Of a stretch of 64,000 nucleotides of DNA, positions 1 to 9,120 are shown piece by piece. The stretch spans positions 87,930-151,929 of the forward strand of contig NZ_FUWY01000007.1 in NCBI RefSeq assembly GCF_900167375.1. Reading direction: 5' to 3'. Numbering within the stretch: the stretch's first letter is position 1; every line of letters starts with the position of its first letter. A program made the translations under genes and the position numbers. The notes below the pieces were generated by a model. That model was not told the DNA's origin and made no database searches. It saw only the letters and a program-made list of their open reading frames with translations. Origin of the DNA: Anaerorhabdus furcosa (GTDB taxonomy: Bacteria; Bacillota_I; Bacilli_A; Erysipelotrichales; Erysipelotrichaceae).

Positions 1-72
1 TTGTATCGTTTCGATTAATTCATTTGTTTTATCCTTACATGTAAATGGATTAACGATAAAAACATGCTGCAT
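1..72 (-). CDS. Partial lipid kinase-like protein (N-terminus only)
   Basis: Only the first 24 codons are inside the window; the gene runs off the left edge. The peptide begins MQHVFIVNPF, and the strand-N-P start resembles the first beta strand and NP motif of diacylglycerol/sphingosine kinase-like proteins (YegS/BmrU type). In those proteins this strand starts the nucleotide-binding fold, although the usual glycine of the following GxG is not obvious here. A good ribosome binding site (GGGGAGGTGAG) precedes the ATG at 72. The gene lies 28 bases downstream of icd on the same strand and may be its operon partner. The family call rests on about ten residues and is tentative. Confidence 0.4.
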   Translation of the reverse strand, partial: MQHVFIVNPFTCKDKTNELIETIQ

Positions 73-100
73 TTCACTCACCTCCCCTAGATTGTGATGA

Positions 101-1096
101 TCAAAGATTATTTATTATTGCTTGTGTATAGTCTGTTGTTGAAGATTTACCACCAATATCTTTTGTACATTGATCAATGTTTTCTAAAGTCTTGTTGATT
201 GCATTTCGAATTTGAGTGGCTTCTGTTTGGAATCCTAAATAGTCTAACATCATGCATGCACTTAATAGTAATGCAGTAGGATTAGCTATATTTTTACCTG
301 CGATATCTGGTGCTGATCCATGTACTGCTTCAAACACTGCATATTCATCATTCCATTGAGCACTTGGTAGTAAACCTAAACCACCAATTAAACCACTTGT
401 TAAATCAGATAAGATATCACCATAAAGATTTGGCATAACAAGGATATCAAATTGTTCAGGTTTCATTACAAGTTGCATACATGCGTTATCAACAATTAAA
501 TCATTAGCTTCAATTTGTGGATACTCTTCTTTTATTTGATTGAATATCTCTAAGAATAAACCATCACTTTTTTTAAGAATGTTTGCCTTATGAACACATG
601 TTACTTTATTGCGATGATGATCTGCAGCATATTCAAATGCAGAACGAATAATTCTTTCTGAACTTTTACGAGTAATTTTTTTGATAGCGTGTACTTCATC
701 AGGGCTAATCACTGTTTCTTCACCGATATATAAATCTTCTGTATTTTCTCTGAAGACGATAAGATCAATATTTTCATATCTACTTTTGATATTTGGTAAA
801 AGTTTTGCGGGTCTTACATTCGCATACAAATCAAAAATCATACGAAGTTGAACATTTACACTTCTAAACCCTTTACCAATAGGTGTTGTTACAGGAGCTT
901 TAAGTGCAACTTTATTTCTTTTAATTGATTCGATGGATTCATTTGGAATAAGTTCTCCACATTTTTCATAAGCAGTTTGACCAATATCATATTTTTCGAA
1001 TTGTAAAGGTAGTTTACAAGCTTCTAGAATTTGAATAACTGATGAAGTGATTTCTGGCCCAATGCCATCACCTTCAAATAGTGTTATTGTTTTCAT
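101..1096 (-). CDS. icd: Isocitrate dehydrogenase, probably NAD-dependent
   Basis: A 331-residue enzyme of the isocitrate/isopropylmalate dehydrogenase family, oxidatively decarboxylating isocitrate to 2-oxoglutarate. Visible signatures are GDGIGPEI at the N-terminus, FRENTEDLYIGEE (substrate arginine region), NLYGDILSDLTSGLIGG (metal-binding aspartates) and AVHGSAPDIAGKNIANPTA near the C-terminus. In that last motif, Asp-Ile stands where NADP enzymes such as E. coli Icd carry Lys-Tyr, so NAD use is inferred. The length fits the short homodimeric NAD-IDH class. The start ATG overlaps the gltA stop (ATGA), so the two are translationally coupled. Together with gltA and the divergent aconitase it gives citrate to 2-oxoglutarate, probably for glutamate synthesis; no later TCA genes are seen here. 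Confidence 0.93.
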   Translation of the reverse strand: MKTITLFEGDGIGPEITSSVIQILEACKLPLQFEKYDIGQTAYEKCGELIPNESIESIKRNKVALKAPVTTPIGKGFRSVNVQLRMIFDLYANVRPAKLLPNIKSRYENIDLIVFRENTEDLYIGEETVISPDEVHAIKKITRKSSERIIRSAFEYAADHHRNKVTCVHKANILKKSDGLFLEIFNQIKEEYPQIEANDLIVDNACMQLVMKPEQFDILVMPNLYGDILSDLTSGLIGGLGLLPSAQWNDEYAVFEAVHGSAPDIAGKNIANPTALLLSACMMLDYLGFQTEATQIRNAINKTLENIDQCTKDIGGKSSTTDYTQAIINNL

Positions 1097-2418
1097 TTTA
1101 TTCTCTCCTTTTTCTTTCCTACATATAAACCTGCAGGTCTAATGATTCGATTGCAGTATAGTTTTTCTTCAATATTATGTGCTAACCAACCAACACTTCT
1201 ACTTGTTACAAAGAGTGGTGAATATAAATCTTCTGGTATTTGTAACATGTCATAAATAAGTCCACTGTAGAAATCAACATTTGCACAAATATTTTTCCCT
1301 TTATTTACTTTAAAGTAACTGACAACCAATTCTTCAAAACGTTCATAAAAAGCAAGTCGCTTAGTTTCACCACAAGCTAAAGCTAACTCTCTTGCTTGAT
1401 CTTTAAGTAAGATGCAACGAGGATCAGATAGTGTATAAACAGCATGTCCAAAACCATAAATAAGACCTTGTTTATCAAAGAAATCTTTTTGATGCAAACG
1501 TGTAATAATTGTATTAATTTCATCATCACTAGCATCCTCACCGATTTCTGCAATGATGGTATCCATCATTTGTTTGCATGTTATGTTTGCACCACCATGT
1601 CGTGGACCTTTAAGTGATCCAATGGATGCGGAGAAAGCAGAGTAAATATCTGTTCCAGTTGATGCTACAACAAGATTAGAGAATGTTGAGTTATTTCCTG
1701 AACCATGATCTGCATGCATGATTAATAATAAATCAAGAATCTTAGCTTCTTCTTTTGTAAAGTGTGAATCAGGACGAAGCAAGTGAAGAATATTTTCAGC
1801 AATACCATAGTCTTTATTTACAGGGTGAATCATTAAACTTTTATTATCGATAAAATGTGCTTTAGCTTGATATGAATAAATCATCATTTCTGGAAGTTTT
1901 GCGATGATTGATAATCCTTGTTTTAAAGTATTGGTAACACTTGTATCATCTGCTTTTTCATCTTCGTTATATAAATTAAGTAAGTCTTTTTGTAATTCAT
2001 TCATAATACTATTCGAAGGGCGTTTTAAAATGTTTGTAGTTAAGAAATCTTTTGGTAATTCATAACCTTGTTGAAGTTCGTGTTTGAAAAGATCCAATTC
2101 TGCTTTGTTTGGTAAATAACCAAAAAGGATTAAGAAGCAAGTTCTTTCAAAACCATCAACTTGTTCACTTTCAACTTGCTTTAGTAAATCAGCAAGTTCA
2201 ATACCACGATAATATAATTCACCTTCAGCATCAATTTTTGTACCATTTTCTAGTTTTTGATAGCCAACAACATCGGCAATTCTAGTTAGACCAATTAATA
2301 CACCAGTTCCATCTTCATTACGCAAGCCCTTTTTTACATTATATGTCGAATATAAATCATGAGAGATATCGTTATCTACAATCGATTTATCAAAGATTTC
2401 AAGTATTTTTTTGTCCAT
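1093..2418 (-). CDS. gltA: Citrate synthase
   Basis: A 441-residue citrate synthase condensing acetyl-CoA and oxaloacetate. Typical elements are HADHGSGNNSTF (catalytic His region), GPRHGGAN, GFGHAVYTLSDPR (second catalytic His plus substrate arginine) and the Asp-containing ANVDFYSGLIY. The open frame could extend 30 codons further, but the start at 2418 has a clear AGGAGG seven bases upstream; the extension runs through the promoter and has no ribosome site. The stop overlaps icd by four bases. The long N-terminal part (about 90 residues before the core) fits the longer clostridial/type II-like enzymes. The divergent aconitase shares the upstream region. Confidence 0.93.
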   Translation of the reverse strand: MDKKILEIFDKSIVDNDISHDLYSTYNVKKGLRNEDGTGVLIGLTRIADVVGYQKLENGTKIDAEGELYYRGIELADLLKQVESEQVDGFERTCFLILFGYLPNKAELDLFKHELQQGYELPKDFLTTNILKRPSNSIMNELQKDLLNLYNEDEKADDTSVTNTLKQGLSIIAKLPEMMIYSYQAKAHFIDNKSLMIHPVNKDYGIAENILHLLRPDSHFTKEEAKILDLLLIMHADHGSGNNSTFSNLVVASTGTDIYSAFSASIGSLKGPRHGGANITCKQMMDTIIAEIGEDASDDEINTIITRLHQKDFFDKQGLIYGFGHAVYTLSDPRCILLKDQARELALACGETKRLAFYERFEELVVSYFKVNKGKNICANVDFYSGLIYDMLQIPEDLYSPLFVTSRSVGWLAHNIEEKLYCNRIIRPAGLYVGKKKERIK

Positions 2419-2433
2419 AAAAAAACCTCCTAA

Positions 2434-2453
2434 TTGTGTATAGTTTAACACAA
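2434..2453. promoter_or_regulatory. Inverted repeat in the gltA-acn divergent promoter region
   Basis: TTGTGT and ACACAA arms of six bases flank an eight-base centre (ATAGTTTA), immediately upstream of the gltA ribosome site and over its likely promoter/5' leader. The position suits an operator controlling the gltA-icd operon. It resembles but does not match Rex-type sites, whose arms are TTGT..ACAA with a shorter centre. Regulator unknown. Confidence 0.35.
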
Positions 2454-2488
2454 AGTGAGATAAATGTGCATTCTTTGGCAGGTGGAAA

Positions 2489-2516
2489 TGGATATTTATA
2501 AAAATCATGATATAAT
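2489..2516 (+). promoter_or_regulatory. Promoter of aconitase gene
   Basis: TATAAT at 2511-2516 with a weak -35 TGGATA at 2489-2494, spacing 16. The GGAGG ribosome site and ATG of the aconitase follow within about 25 bases. Confidence 0.5.
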
Positions 2517-2538
2517 TTTTTCTAGCTGGAGGTAAATC

Positions 2539-4455
2539 ATGAAAAGTGTAGCTTATAAAATATTAGAAAAACACCTTGTAGAAGGTCAAATGATACAGGG
2601 AGAACCAATAAAAATACATATTGATACAACCCTAACACAAGATGCAACAGGGACAATGACCTATCTGCAACTTGAAAAAATGGGAATTGATAAGGTGAAA
2701 ACAGATTGTTCTGTTAGTTATATTGATCATAATACCCTTCAAAATGGTTTTATGAATGCAGATGATCATCGTTATTTACAAACTGTGGCTGATGCTTATG
2801 GAGTTTACTATTCAAAAGCAGGGAATGGAATTTGTCACCAAGTTCAATTGGAACGATTTGATAAGCCAGGTCAAACATTACTTGGATCAGACTCTCATAC
2901 ACCAACGGGTGGTGCAATGGGAATGATTGCAATAGGTGCAGGTGGTTTAGATGTAGCTTGTGCAATGGCAGGAATTCCATTTTCACTAAAAATGCCAAAG
3001 ATTATAAATATTAAATTAACCGGGAAATTAAAACATGGAGTTGCAGCAAAAGACATCATCTTAAAAGTACTTGAAATTTTGAGTGTAAAAGGTGGAGTTG
3101 GAAATATTTTAGAATACAGTGGTGAAGGCATTGATACACTCTCTGTACCTGAAAGAAGTACAATTACCAACATGGGAGCAGAACTAGGTGCTACAACCTC
3201 TCTTTTCCCATCAGATAACCAAACAAAGATATTCTTAGAGAAGCAAGGACGTGGGCAAGATTATATTGAAATTGTAGCGGATGAAGATGCAATATATGAT
3301 GAAGTCATTGAAATTAATCTTAATGAACTTGAACCATTAGTAGCGGCACCTCATTCTCCTGATAATATTGAGACGGTAACAAGTTTAGTTGGAAAGAAAG
3401 TGGATCAAATTTGTATTGGTTCATGTACAAATAGTTCATTCACTGATTTATGTACAGTTGCGAATATTTTAAAGGGAAAGAAAGTTCATTCAGATGTATC
3501 TTTATCCATTTCATTTGGTTCTAAACAAGTTTTAGAAATGCTTGCGAAATGTGGTGCACTTAATGATATTTTATCAAGTGGTGCACGTGTATTAGAAGCA
3601 ACTTGTGGTCCATGTATCGGTATGGGACAATCACCTAAATCAGATGCAGTGTCACTGCGTACATTTAATCGCAACTTCTATGGACGAAGTGGTACGATGA
3701 GTGCAGGGGTATATCTAGTTTCACCAGAGGTTGCAGCTGTTTCAGCAATTGCAGGTGTTATTACAAATCCAATGGACATAGAATTTGAAAAAGCACAGAT
3801 GCCAGCGACATACATCATTGATGATTCAATGATTCTTGTTCCAACCCGTGATAAGTCAAAAGTTATTGAAAAAGGTCCCAATATTAAGGACTTACCTTCA
3901 AAAGAACCTTTATCTACAATTGATAAAAAAGTGATGATAAAAGTCGAGGACAATATAACGACTGACCATATTATGCCAGCTGGTGCTAAAGTTTTGCCAT
4001 ACAGAAGCAACATTGAGAAAATTAGTGAATTCTGCTTTAGCCAAATTGATGAGAATTTCTATTCTCGTTGTAAGGCAAATGATGGGGGTATTATTGTTGC
4101 AGGTGATAATTATGGTCAAGGATCATCAAGAGAGCATGCGGCACTAGCTCCTATGTACTTAGGTATAGATGCAGTTATTGCAAAAAGCTATGCAAGAATA
4201 CATCAACAAAATCTAATTAATTCTGGAATTATTCCAACAGTGTTTGAAAATCCACACGATATGGATGCAATTGATTTATTGGATGAATTGGAATTTGTAG
4301 ATGTTGCAAATTTAGAAGTGGATCAACCTCTTGTCGTTAACAATAAAACAAAAGGAACATCATTTAAAGTTTTGCATAACTTAACAAGTGAACAAATAGA
4401 TACTATTAAAAATGGTGGATTACTTAATACAATAAAAAAATCAGTTATGAATTAA
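2539..4455 (+). CDS. acnA: Aconitate hydratase
   Basis: A 638-residue aconitase that isomerises citrate to isocitrate using a [4Fe-4S] cluster. The cluster cysteines are in IGSCTNSS (about residues 295-301) and CGPCIGMG (about 356-363). The C-terminal swivel domain shows GDNYGQGSSREHAA, with the catalytic serine and substrate arginine, and AKSYARIHQQNLINSGIIP. The length matches the shorter mitochondrial/IPM-isomerase-like aconitases rather than the 890-residue AcnA. The GGAGG site 7 bases before the ATG supports the start. It is divergent from gltA-icd, completing a three-enzyme module. The last codons form one arm of a shared terminator hairpin. Confidence 0.93.
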   Translation: MKSVAYKILEKHLVEGQMIQGEPIKIHIDTTLTQDATGTMTYLQLEKMGIDKVKTDCSVSYIDHNTLQNGFMNADDHRYLQTVADAYGVYYSKAGNGICHQVQLERFDKPGQTLLGSDSHTPTGGAMGMIAIGAGGLDVACAMAGIPFSLKMPKIINIKLTGKLKHGVAAKDIILKVLEILSVKGGVGNILEYSGEGIDTLSVPERSTITNMGAELGATTSLFPSDNQTKIFLEKQGRGQDYIEIVADEDAIYDEVIEINLNELEPLVAAPHSPDNIETVTSLVGKKVDQICIGSCTNSSFTDLCTVANILKGKKVHSDVSLSISFGSKQVLEMLAKCGALNDILSSGARVLEATCGPCIGMGQSPKSDAVSLRTFNRNFYGRSGTMSAGVYLVSPEVAAVSAIAGVITNPMDIEFEKAQMPATYIIDDSMILVPTRDKSKVIEKGPNIKDLPSKEPLSTIDKKVMIKVEDNITTDHIMPAGAKVLPYRSNIEKISEFCFSQIDENFYSRCKANDGGIIVAGDNYGQGSSREHAALAPMYLGIDAVIAKSYARIHQQNLINSGIIPTVFENPHDMDAIDLLDELEFVDVANLEVDQPLVVNNKTKGTSFKVLHNLTSEQIDTIKNGGLLNTIKKSVMN

Positions 4456-4467
4456 TAACTGATTTTT
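4436..4467. terminator. Bidirectional terminator overlapping two stop codons
   Basis: A 13-bp perfect stem (4436-4448 with 4455-4467, six-base loop) has an A-run on one side and a T-run on the other, so it can stop transcription from both strands. It includes the final codons and stops of the convergent aconitase and FAD-dehydrogenase genes. Confidence 0.85.
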
Positions 4468-6020
4468 CTTATGAATTGTTCTGCGCAACGTAATCCATCA
4501 ACAGCACTAGATACAATACCACCTGCATAGCCTGCACCTTCACCACATGGGTAGAGGTTTGGTGTACTTGTACTTTCTAATTGGGCATTGCGTAATACAC
4601 GGATTGGACTACTTGATCTTGTTTCCACACCAGTGAAGACTGCATCACCAGAAGAAAATCCAGGCATTCTTTTTTCAAAATAGGTTAATGCTTCAACCAT
4701 AGCTTCATTTATCTCAGAACTAAATAACTCCTGAAGATTAGCGAATGTTGTTCCTAATGAATAGGATGGAGTGACTCCTTTTAATTCTGTTGTGACTTTG
4801 TTTTCTAAATAATCGGAAACAAGTTGAATTGGAGCTTTGTATTGTCCGTTACCTAATTGGAATGCTTTTGCTTCTAATTCGTGTTGGTAGTTAAAACCAT
4901 CAAAAGGAGAATTTTTATAAAAGTCTTCTTGATGAACTTGAACAAGAAGAGCACTATTTGCGTTTTCTTGATTACGATCATGTTCACTCATTCCATTAAT
5001 CACAATCGTATTCTCATTGTTTGAACTAGAGATTACATAGCCACCAGGGCACATACAGAAACTATAAACACCACGGCCATTATTTGCAGTATGAGTAATA
5101 CGATACTCGGCAGTTTTTAGTCGAGGATGATTAGCATGGCTACCATATTGCATGTGATTGATGAAGTCTTGTTTATGCTCAACCCTTAACCCAACTGCAA
5201 AACCTTTAGGTTCAATATAAACTGATTGATTATAAAGAGATTCATATGTATCTTTAGCACTATGTCCTGCACATAAGAAGACAGTATCTGTATCATACGT
5301 TATGCCACCTGCTTGAACACCTACAATTTGATTGTCAGATAGAATGAGATTTTCAAATTTTGTATTAAAGTGAATTTCACCACCTAATTGAATAATCTTG
5401 TTTCGAATGTTTTTTACAATACCACGAAGTTGATCTGTACCAATATGCGGATGAGCCACATAAGCGATATCTTCATCAGCACCAGCTTCGATTAATTCTT
5501 CGATTACTTTAGTAACACGAGGATCTTTGATGCGTGTTGTTAGTTTACCATCAGAAAATGTACCTGCACCACCTTCACCAAATTGAACGTTGCTTTCAGT
5601 ATTAAGAATTCCTTCATTCCAAAAAGCGTCTACATCATGTATACGGTTTTCAATTGCACTACCACGTTCAAAGATGATTGGCTTGCAACCAGCTTCTGCA
5701 AGGTATAATCCTGCAAACATGCCTGAGGGACCAAATCCTACAACAATAGGACGATGCGTTATCGGTTTATCTAGTGTAGGAAAAACATAAGGTGTAGGCT
5801 CATAGAGGCTTACATCTTTACGTTTGATATATCTTGATTCATTTTTAACATCTGCTTGGACTGTATATACAAAATGGATTTCATCTTTACGTGCATCAAT
5901 AGATTCTTTATTGATTTTGAAAGAAATGATATCTTGTATTGGACAACCAATTTTTCTTGAAATTGTTTCTTTAGTGCATTCATCATCTAAGGTGCACTTG
6001 ATTTGATTTATTAAAAGCAT
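4452..6020 (-). CDS. FAD-dependent dehydrogenase (COG2509 type)
   Basis: A 522-residue flavoprotein. After an N-terminal region of about 90 residues, the Rossmann motif GFGPSGMFAGLYLAEAG binds FAD ADP. QFGEGGAGTFSDGKL and the C-terminal YPCGEGAGYAGGIVSSAVDG are typical of the uncharacterised NAD(FAD)-utilising dehydrogenase family (COG2509). The substrate is not known. The start at 6020 is preferred because GGGTGAT lies just upstream; a TTG start four codons earlier would overlap that ribosome site. It is convergent with aconitase and divergent from the lipoprotein gene, with overlapping divergent -10 boxes. Confidence 0.8.
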   Translation of the reverse strand: MLLINQIKCTLDDECTKETISRKIGCPIQDIISFKINKESIDARKDEIHFVYTVQADVKNESRYIKRKDVSLYEPTPYVFPTLDKPITHRPIVVGFGPSGMFAGLYLAEAGCKPIIFERGSAIENRIHDVDAFWNEGILNTESNVQFGEGGAGTFSDGKLTTRIKDPRVTKVIEELIEAGADEDIAYVAHPHIGTDQLRGIVKNIRNKIIQLGGEIHFNTKFENLILSDNQIVGVQAGGITYDTDTVFLCAGHSAKDTYESLYNQSVYIEPKGFAVGLRVEHKQDFINHMQYGSHANHPRLKTAEYRITHTANNGRGVYSFCMCPGGYVISSSNNENTIVINGMSEHDRNQENANSALLVQVHQEDFYKNSPFDGFNYQHELEAKAFQLGNGQYKAPIQLVSDYLENKVTTELKGVTPSYSLGTTFANLQELFSSEINEAMVEALTYFEKRMPGFSSGDAVFTGVETRSSSPIRVLRNAQLESTSTPNLYPCGEGAGYAGGIVSSAVDGLRCAEQFIRKISY

Positions 6021-6035
6021 ATTATCACCCAAAAC

Positions 6036-6053
6036 ATTATAGCATGGTATAAT
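6036..6053. promoter_or_regulatory. Overlapping divergent -10 elements
   Basis: Rightward TATAAT at 6048-6053 has the TGG extended -10 context and serves the lipoprotein gene. A leftward TATAAT occupies 6036-6041 (read on the minus strand) and serves the FAD dehydrogenase. The two boxes are six bases apart, so only one polymerase can open the region at a time. No convincing -35 is visible for either. Confidence 0.5.
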
Positions 6054-6077
6054 AACAATAGATATGGAGGAATTTAT

Positions 6078-6569
6078 ATGAAGAAGACATTTCTAATATT
6101 ATTATCGCTTATAGTATTGGGTGTTGCTGGATGTAGCAGTAAACCTGAAGAAAATAAAACTACCCCAACGCCTACCCCAGCGGTAACTTCGACTGAGAAG
6201 CCAATGGAAGGACCATCGGCAACACCAAAGCCTGAGGAAACAATGATGCCGAAAGAAGATCTTGAAATTGGAGATACTTATATTCAAGGTACATTTATCG
6301 AAAATACAGATAACTCACCTACAACTCTAACTTTTATGAAAGATGGTAATTTCACATCCAATGTGAATGCTTGTACAGGTATGGTGTTTGTTGAAGGTAC
6401 TTACTTAAAGGATGGAGATACAATATCACTTTCTATTCCTGCTGAAACAGGCGTGTACTATATTGATCATGATCAACCATTCTACCTAACAGTTGAAGGT
6501 AAAACATTAAAAGATAAAGATGATGGTGGTTTCTCATGCGCTGATGTTGGCGAATACATACCAGAGTAA
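6078..6569 (+). CDS. Lipoprotein with Pro/Thr-rich linker, unknown function
   Basis: A 163-residue secreted lipoprotein. The first 19 residues form a signal peptide ending in the lipobox VAGC, followed by a Pro/Thr/Glu-rich flexible linker to about residue 60. A small domain of about 100 residues follows, rich in beta-prone segments and containing three cysteines, two of which could form a disulfide. I do not recognise the domain with certainty; it vaguely resembles small META/NlpE-like barrels. GGAGG precedes the start. It is a single-gene unit between its own promoter and the terminator at 6576. Confidence 0.7.
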   Translation: MKKTFLILLSLIVLGVAGCSSKPEENKTTPTPTPAVTSTEKPMEGPSATPKPEETMMPKEDLEIGDTYIQGTFIENTDNSPTTLTFMKDGNFTSNVNACTGMVFVEGTYLKDGDTISLSIPAETGVYYIDHDQPFYLTVEGKTLKDKDDGGFSCADVGEYIPE

Positions 6570-6575
6570 AAAAAC

Positions 6576-6597
6576 AAAGCTATCGTAAGATAGCTTT
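6576..6597. terminator. Bidirectional terminator
   Basis: AAAGCTATC (6576-6584), a GTAA loop, and GATAGCTTT (6589-6597) form a nine-bp stem with A- and T-rich flanks. It serves the lipoprotein gene and the convergent HAD phosphatase, whose stop codon lies inside the right arm. Confidence 0.75.
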
Positions 6598-7318
6598 ACT
6601 TATGTAAAAATTCAAGGATTGTATTGTATAAATCAGTATCTCTAGAATAATCTGCAACAAAGGCGTGATCCACAATGCCTTTGTTTTTTAATTCATTGAA
6701 TGCATCTAAGTTTTCATGAGGTTGATAAACAAAGATAGGTAATCCACCGTGTTCTTTTACAAAACTCATTGCATAAGCATCAGTTAAACCATCACCAATA
6801 TAGATTACATTTTCTAAATTCAAATCATCTAAATGATTCAATGCACAAATTTCTTTAATCTTATCAACTTTACGACGATCATTCATTGCATAAGCAATAC
6901 CAGTTGCTGTTTTGTTTTCATCATAGCTAAATACAGTACCATAAATTTCATCAAAATATTTCGCAACTCCTGAATGTTGTAAAGGTACTTTAAATCCAGA
7001 ACTTACTAAATAGTTTTTCGTAAGATTTTTTATGTCTTCAAAATATTCAATAACACCAGGATTATAATCGTTAAGATTACCACCCATAGCAAATGTTTCA
7101 TCAGTTAATGGGTAACCATACTCCTTTAAAACATTTAGGAAAGTTATATAGTAAGCATCAAAAACATCTTTGGTTGGATTCAATGCTAGCCAAGCTTTCA
7201 TCTTTTCTTCGTATTCTTGAGCAGTACAACCAATTTTATCCATCAGTTCAATTTTTGGAACTGAATAAGGGGTAAGCGTTCCGTCAAAATCATAGATTAC
7301 AATTTTATTCTTCATCAT
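6596..7318 (-). CDS. HAD-superfamily phosphatase
   Basis: A 240-residue haloacid dehalogenase-like hydrolase. The nucleophile motif is IYDFDGTLT near residue 8, motif II is the serine in YLVSSGFK, and motif III/IV is VIYIGDGLTDAYA, giving a complete Mg-dependent phosphatase active site. The arrangement resembles subfamily IB (phosphoserine phosphatase-like). The substrate cannot be read from sequence. Two ATGs stand together: the second (7315) is better spaced from GAGGAA, so the true protein may be one residue shorter. Confidence 0.75.
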   Translation of the reverse strand: MMKNKIVIYDFDGTLTPYSVPKIELMDKIGCTAQEYEEKMKAWLALNPTKDVFDAYYITFLNVLKEYGYPLTDETFAMGGNLNDYNPGVIEYFEDIKNLTKNYLVSSGFKVPLQHSGVAKYFDEIYGTVFSYDENKTATGIAYAMNDRRKVDKIKEICALNHLDDLNLENVIYIGDGLTDAYAMSFVKEHGGLPIFVYQPHENLDAFNELKNKGIVDHAFVADYSRDTDLYNTILEFLHK

Positions 7319-7417
7319 CTTCCTCGCTTCTATGTAATTATTATATCGAGAAAATAAGCTTTACTCAATGAAAACATAGTCTTCCTTTTAGGAACATGCT
7401 AAAATAAAAAAGGAGAT

Positions 7418-8890
7418 ATGACTATGATTGTGACTGTAAATACAATGAAACAATGTGAACAAAATTCAGGCTTATCCAATTTCGAATTAATGGAGCAAGT
7501 TGGTTTTAAACTCGCAATTGAAATCATGAATCGTCACAAACAACATGAAAATATAGTGATTGTATGTGGTAAAGGAAACAATGCAGGAGATGGATTTGTC
7601 TTAGCAAGATATCTTTTGGATTCTAACTATCATGTAAGTGTAATTGCTTTGTATTCAGAGCTAACAACACCTGAATCACAAGAAAATATGAAAAAGTTAC
7701 CAAAGAAAATCTTTGTTAAGAAGAATGATATTTTTAATAGTATTGAAAATGCAAATGTTCTTGTGGATGCAGTGTTTGGATTTGGTTTTAAGTTTGAAAT
7801 ACCAAGTGAATGTAAAGAAGTGTTTGTTCAATATAATCAGTCAAAAGCAGTTAAGTATTCAATTGATATCAACAGTGGTGCAGAGGCAGATACTGGACAC
7901 ATTGCTTGTGATGCACTCAAATCGCATATTACATTTGCACTGGGATATAAAAAAATTATACATGTTTTGCGTAAAGATCATCACTTGTTTGATGAATGCA
8001 TTGTTATCCCCATCGACATAAAAGAATGTGATCACTCTGAACTTGTTGAAATGACACAAGAGCAGTTTGTAAAAGAGTTTCCAAGAATTCAAGAAGATGC
8101 CTACAAAGGTCAAGAAGGCATACCTTTGATTGTGGGTGGATGTTATGGCATGGCAGGAGCTACTTGTCTTAACATATTGGGAGCAAAAGCAAGCGGAATA
8201 AGTTATCTTCATGTTGCTTGTGATGAGAAAATTTATCCAATTCTTGCGACGAAGGAAATAACACCTGTATTTCATCCTTTTACACTAGATACGGTTGGCT
8301 CTGTATTAAAAGAAGTATTGCCCAAAGTAAAATGCATTGCTTTTGGAAGTGGTGCAACTTATCTAGATAGTAAAAAAGTAATATTGGAATTACTTCTTCA
8401 ACAATCCACATGTCCTGTTGTATTGGATGCTGAAGGAATACGTTGTCTTCAAAACAATCTTTATATTTTAAAACTTGTAAGAACCCAAGTCATTTTGACA
8501 CCACATTTAAAAGAATTTGCGGATTTAATTGGAATGTCACTTGAATCATTAAAAACAAACAAACTAGAAATTGCAAAAGAATTTGCAAAGGAATATCATG
8601 TAACACTTGTATTAAAGGGACCACATACTTTAGTTGTATCAAGCCAAGGTGAAGTCTATATAAATCAAACAGGAAATGCAGGTCTTGCAAAAGCGGGTAG
8701 TGGGGATTTCCTTACAGGTTTAATCACAGGGTTTATAGCACAGAAGAGAGATGTTTTTATGGCGGTTATCCTAGCTGTATGGTTACATGGTCACGCAGCA
8801 GATCTAGCGCTTAAAAATCATCATCAACGTATGATTCAAATTGAAGATTTAAAACAAGAAATTGAACAATTTTATTTTGATCAATGTTAG
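7418..8890 (+). CDS. nnr: Bifunctional NAD(P)HX epimerase/dehydratase
   Basis: A 490-residue fusion repairing hydrated NADH/NADPH. The N-terminal YjeF epimerase domain (about 1-205) has CGKGNNAGDGFVLARYL and the Asp-containing VLVDAVFGFGF. The C-terminal ADP-dependent dehydratase domain (about 220-485, ribokinase-like fold) has LTPHLKEFADL and the catalytic GSGDFLTGLI. The AGGAG before the first ATG supports the start. It stands alone between the HAD gene and tRNA-Ser, with no obvious terminator before the tRNA promoter. Confidence 0.9.
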   Translation: MTMIVTVNTMKQCEQNSGLSNFELMEQVGFKLAIEIMNRHKQHENIVIVCGKGNNAGDGFVLARYLLDSNYHVSVIALYSELTTPESQENMKKLPKKIFVKKNDIFNSIENANVLVDAVFGFGFKFEIPSECKEVFVQYNQSKAVKYSIDINSGAEADTGHIACDALKSHITFALGYKKIIHVLRKDHHLFDECIVIPIDIKECDHSELVEMTQEQFVKEFPRIQEDAYKGQEGIPLIVGGCYGMAGATCLNILGAKASGISYLHVACDEKIYPILATKEITPVFHPFTLDTVGSVLKEVLPKVKCIAFGSGATYLDSKKVILELLLQQSTCPVVLDAEGIRCLQNNLYILKLVRTQVILTPHLKEFADLIGMSLESLKTNKLEIAKEFAKEYHVTLVLKGPHTLVVSSQGEVYINQTGNAGLAKAGSGDFLTGLITGFIAQKRDVFMAVILAVWLHGHAADLALKNHHQRMIQIEDLKQEIEQFYFDQC

Positions 8891-8892
8891 TC

Positions 8893-8921
8893 ATGACATA
8901 GAGGAACTCTTCATGTATAAT
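8893..8921 (+). promoter_or_regulatory. Promoter of tRNA-Ser
   Basis: ATGACA (8893-8898), a 17-base spacer and TATAAT (8916-8921) make a near-consensus promoter ending 12 bases before the mature tRNA. Confidence 0.75.
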
Positions 8922-8933
8922 ATATAGGCAAAC

Positions 8934-9021
8934 GAAGAGCTGGCCGAGCGGTCGAAGGCACCATCTTGGAAAGGTGGCGTAGTGCAAGCTACCGTGGGTT
9001 CGAATCCCACGCTCTTCGCCA
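8934..9021 (+). tRNA. tRNA-Ser (GGA)
   Basis: The 88-base class II tRNA has acceptor arms GAAGAGC and GCTCTTC, discriminator G and encoded CCA. The anticodon loop CTTGGAA gives anticodon GGA (codons UCC/UCU), with a long variable arm and the GGTTCGAATCC T-arm. Confidence 0.95.
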
Positions 9022-9027
9022 ACAAAT

Positions 9028-9058
9028 CGTCAAGGCTTCTTGCTTTGATGTTTTTTTT
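9028..9058 (+). terminator. tRNA-Ser terminator
   Basis: A nine-bp stem with two G-U pairs (9028-9036 with 9042-9050) is followed by eight T residues. Confidence 0.75.
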
Positions 9059-9120
9059 GTTGTATTCTAAGCGAGATGGTAGATAGTCTGCTTATATTTA
9101 CCACAGTTAGGAGGCACCCT

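Noticed and set aside
2750..4119. Minus-strand frames under the aconitase gene
   Set aside because: Shadows of a well-identified gene; no initiation signals and no family resemblance.
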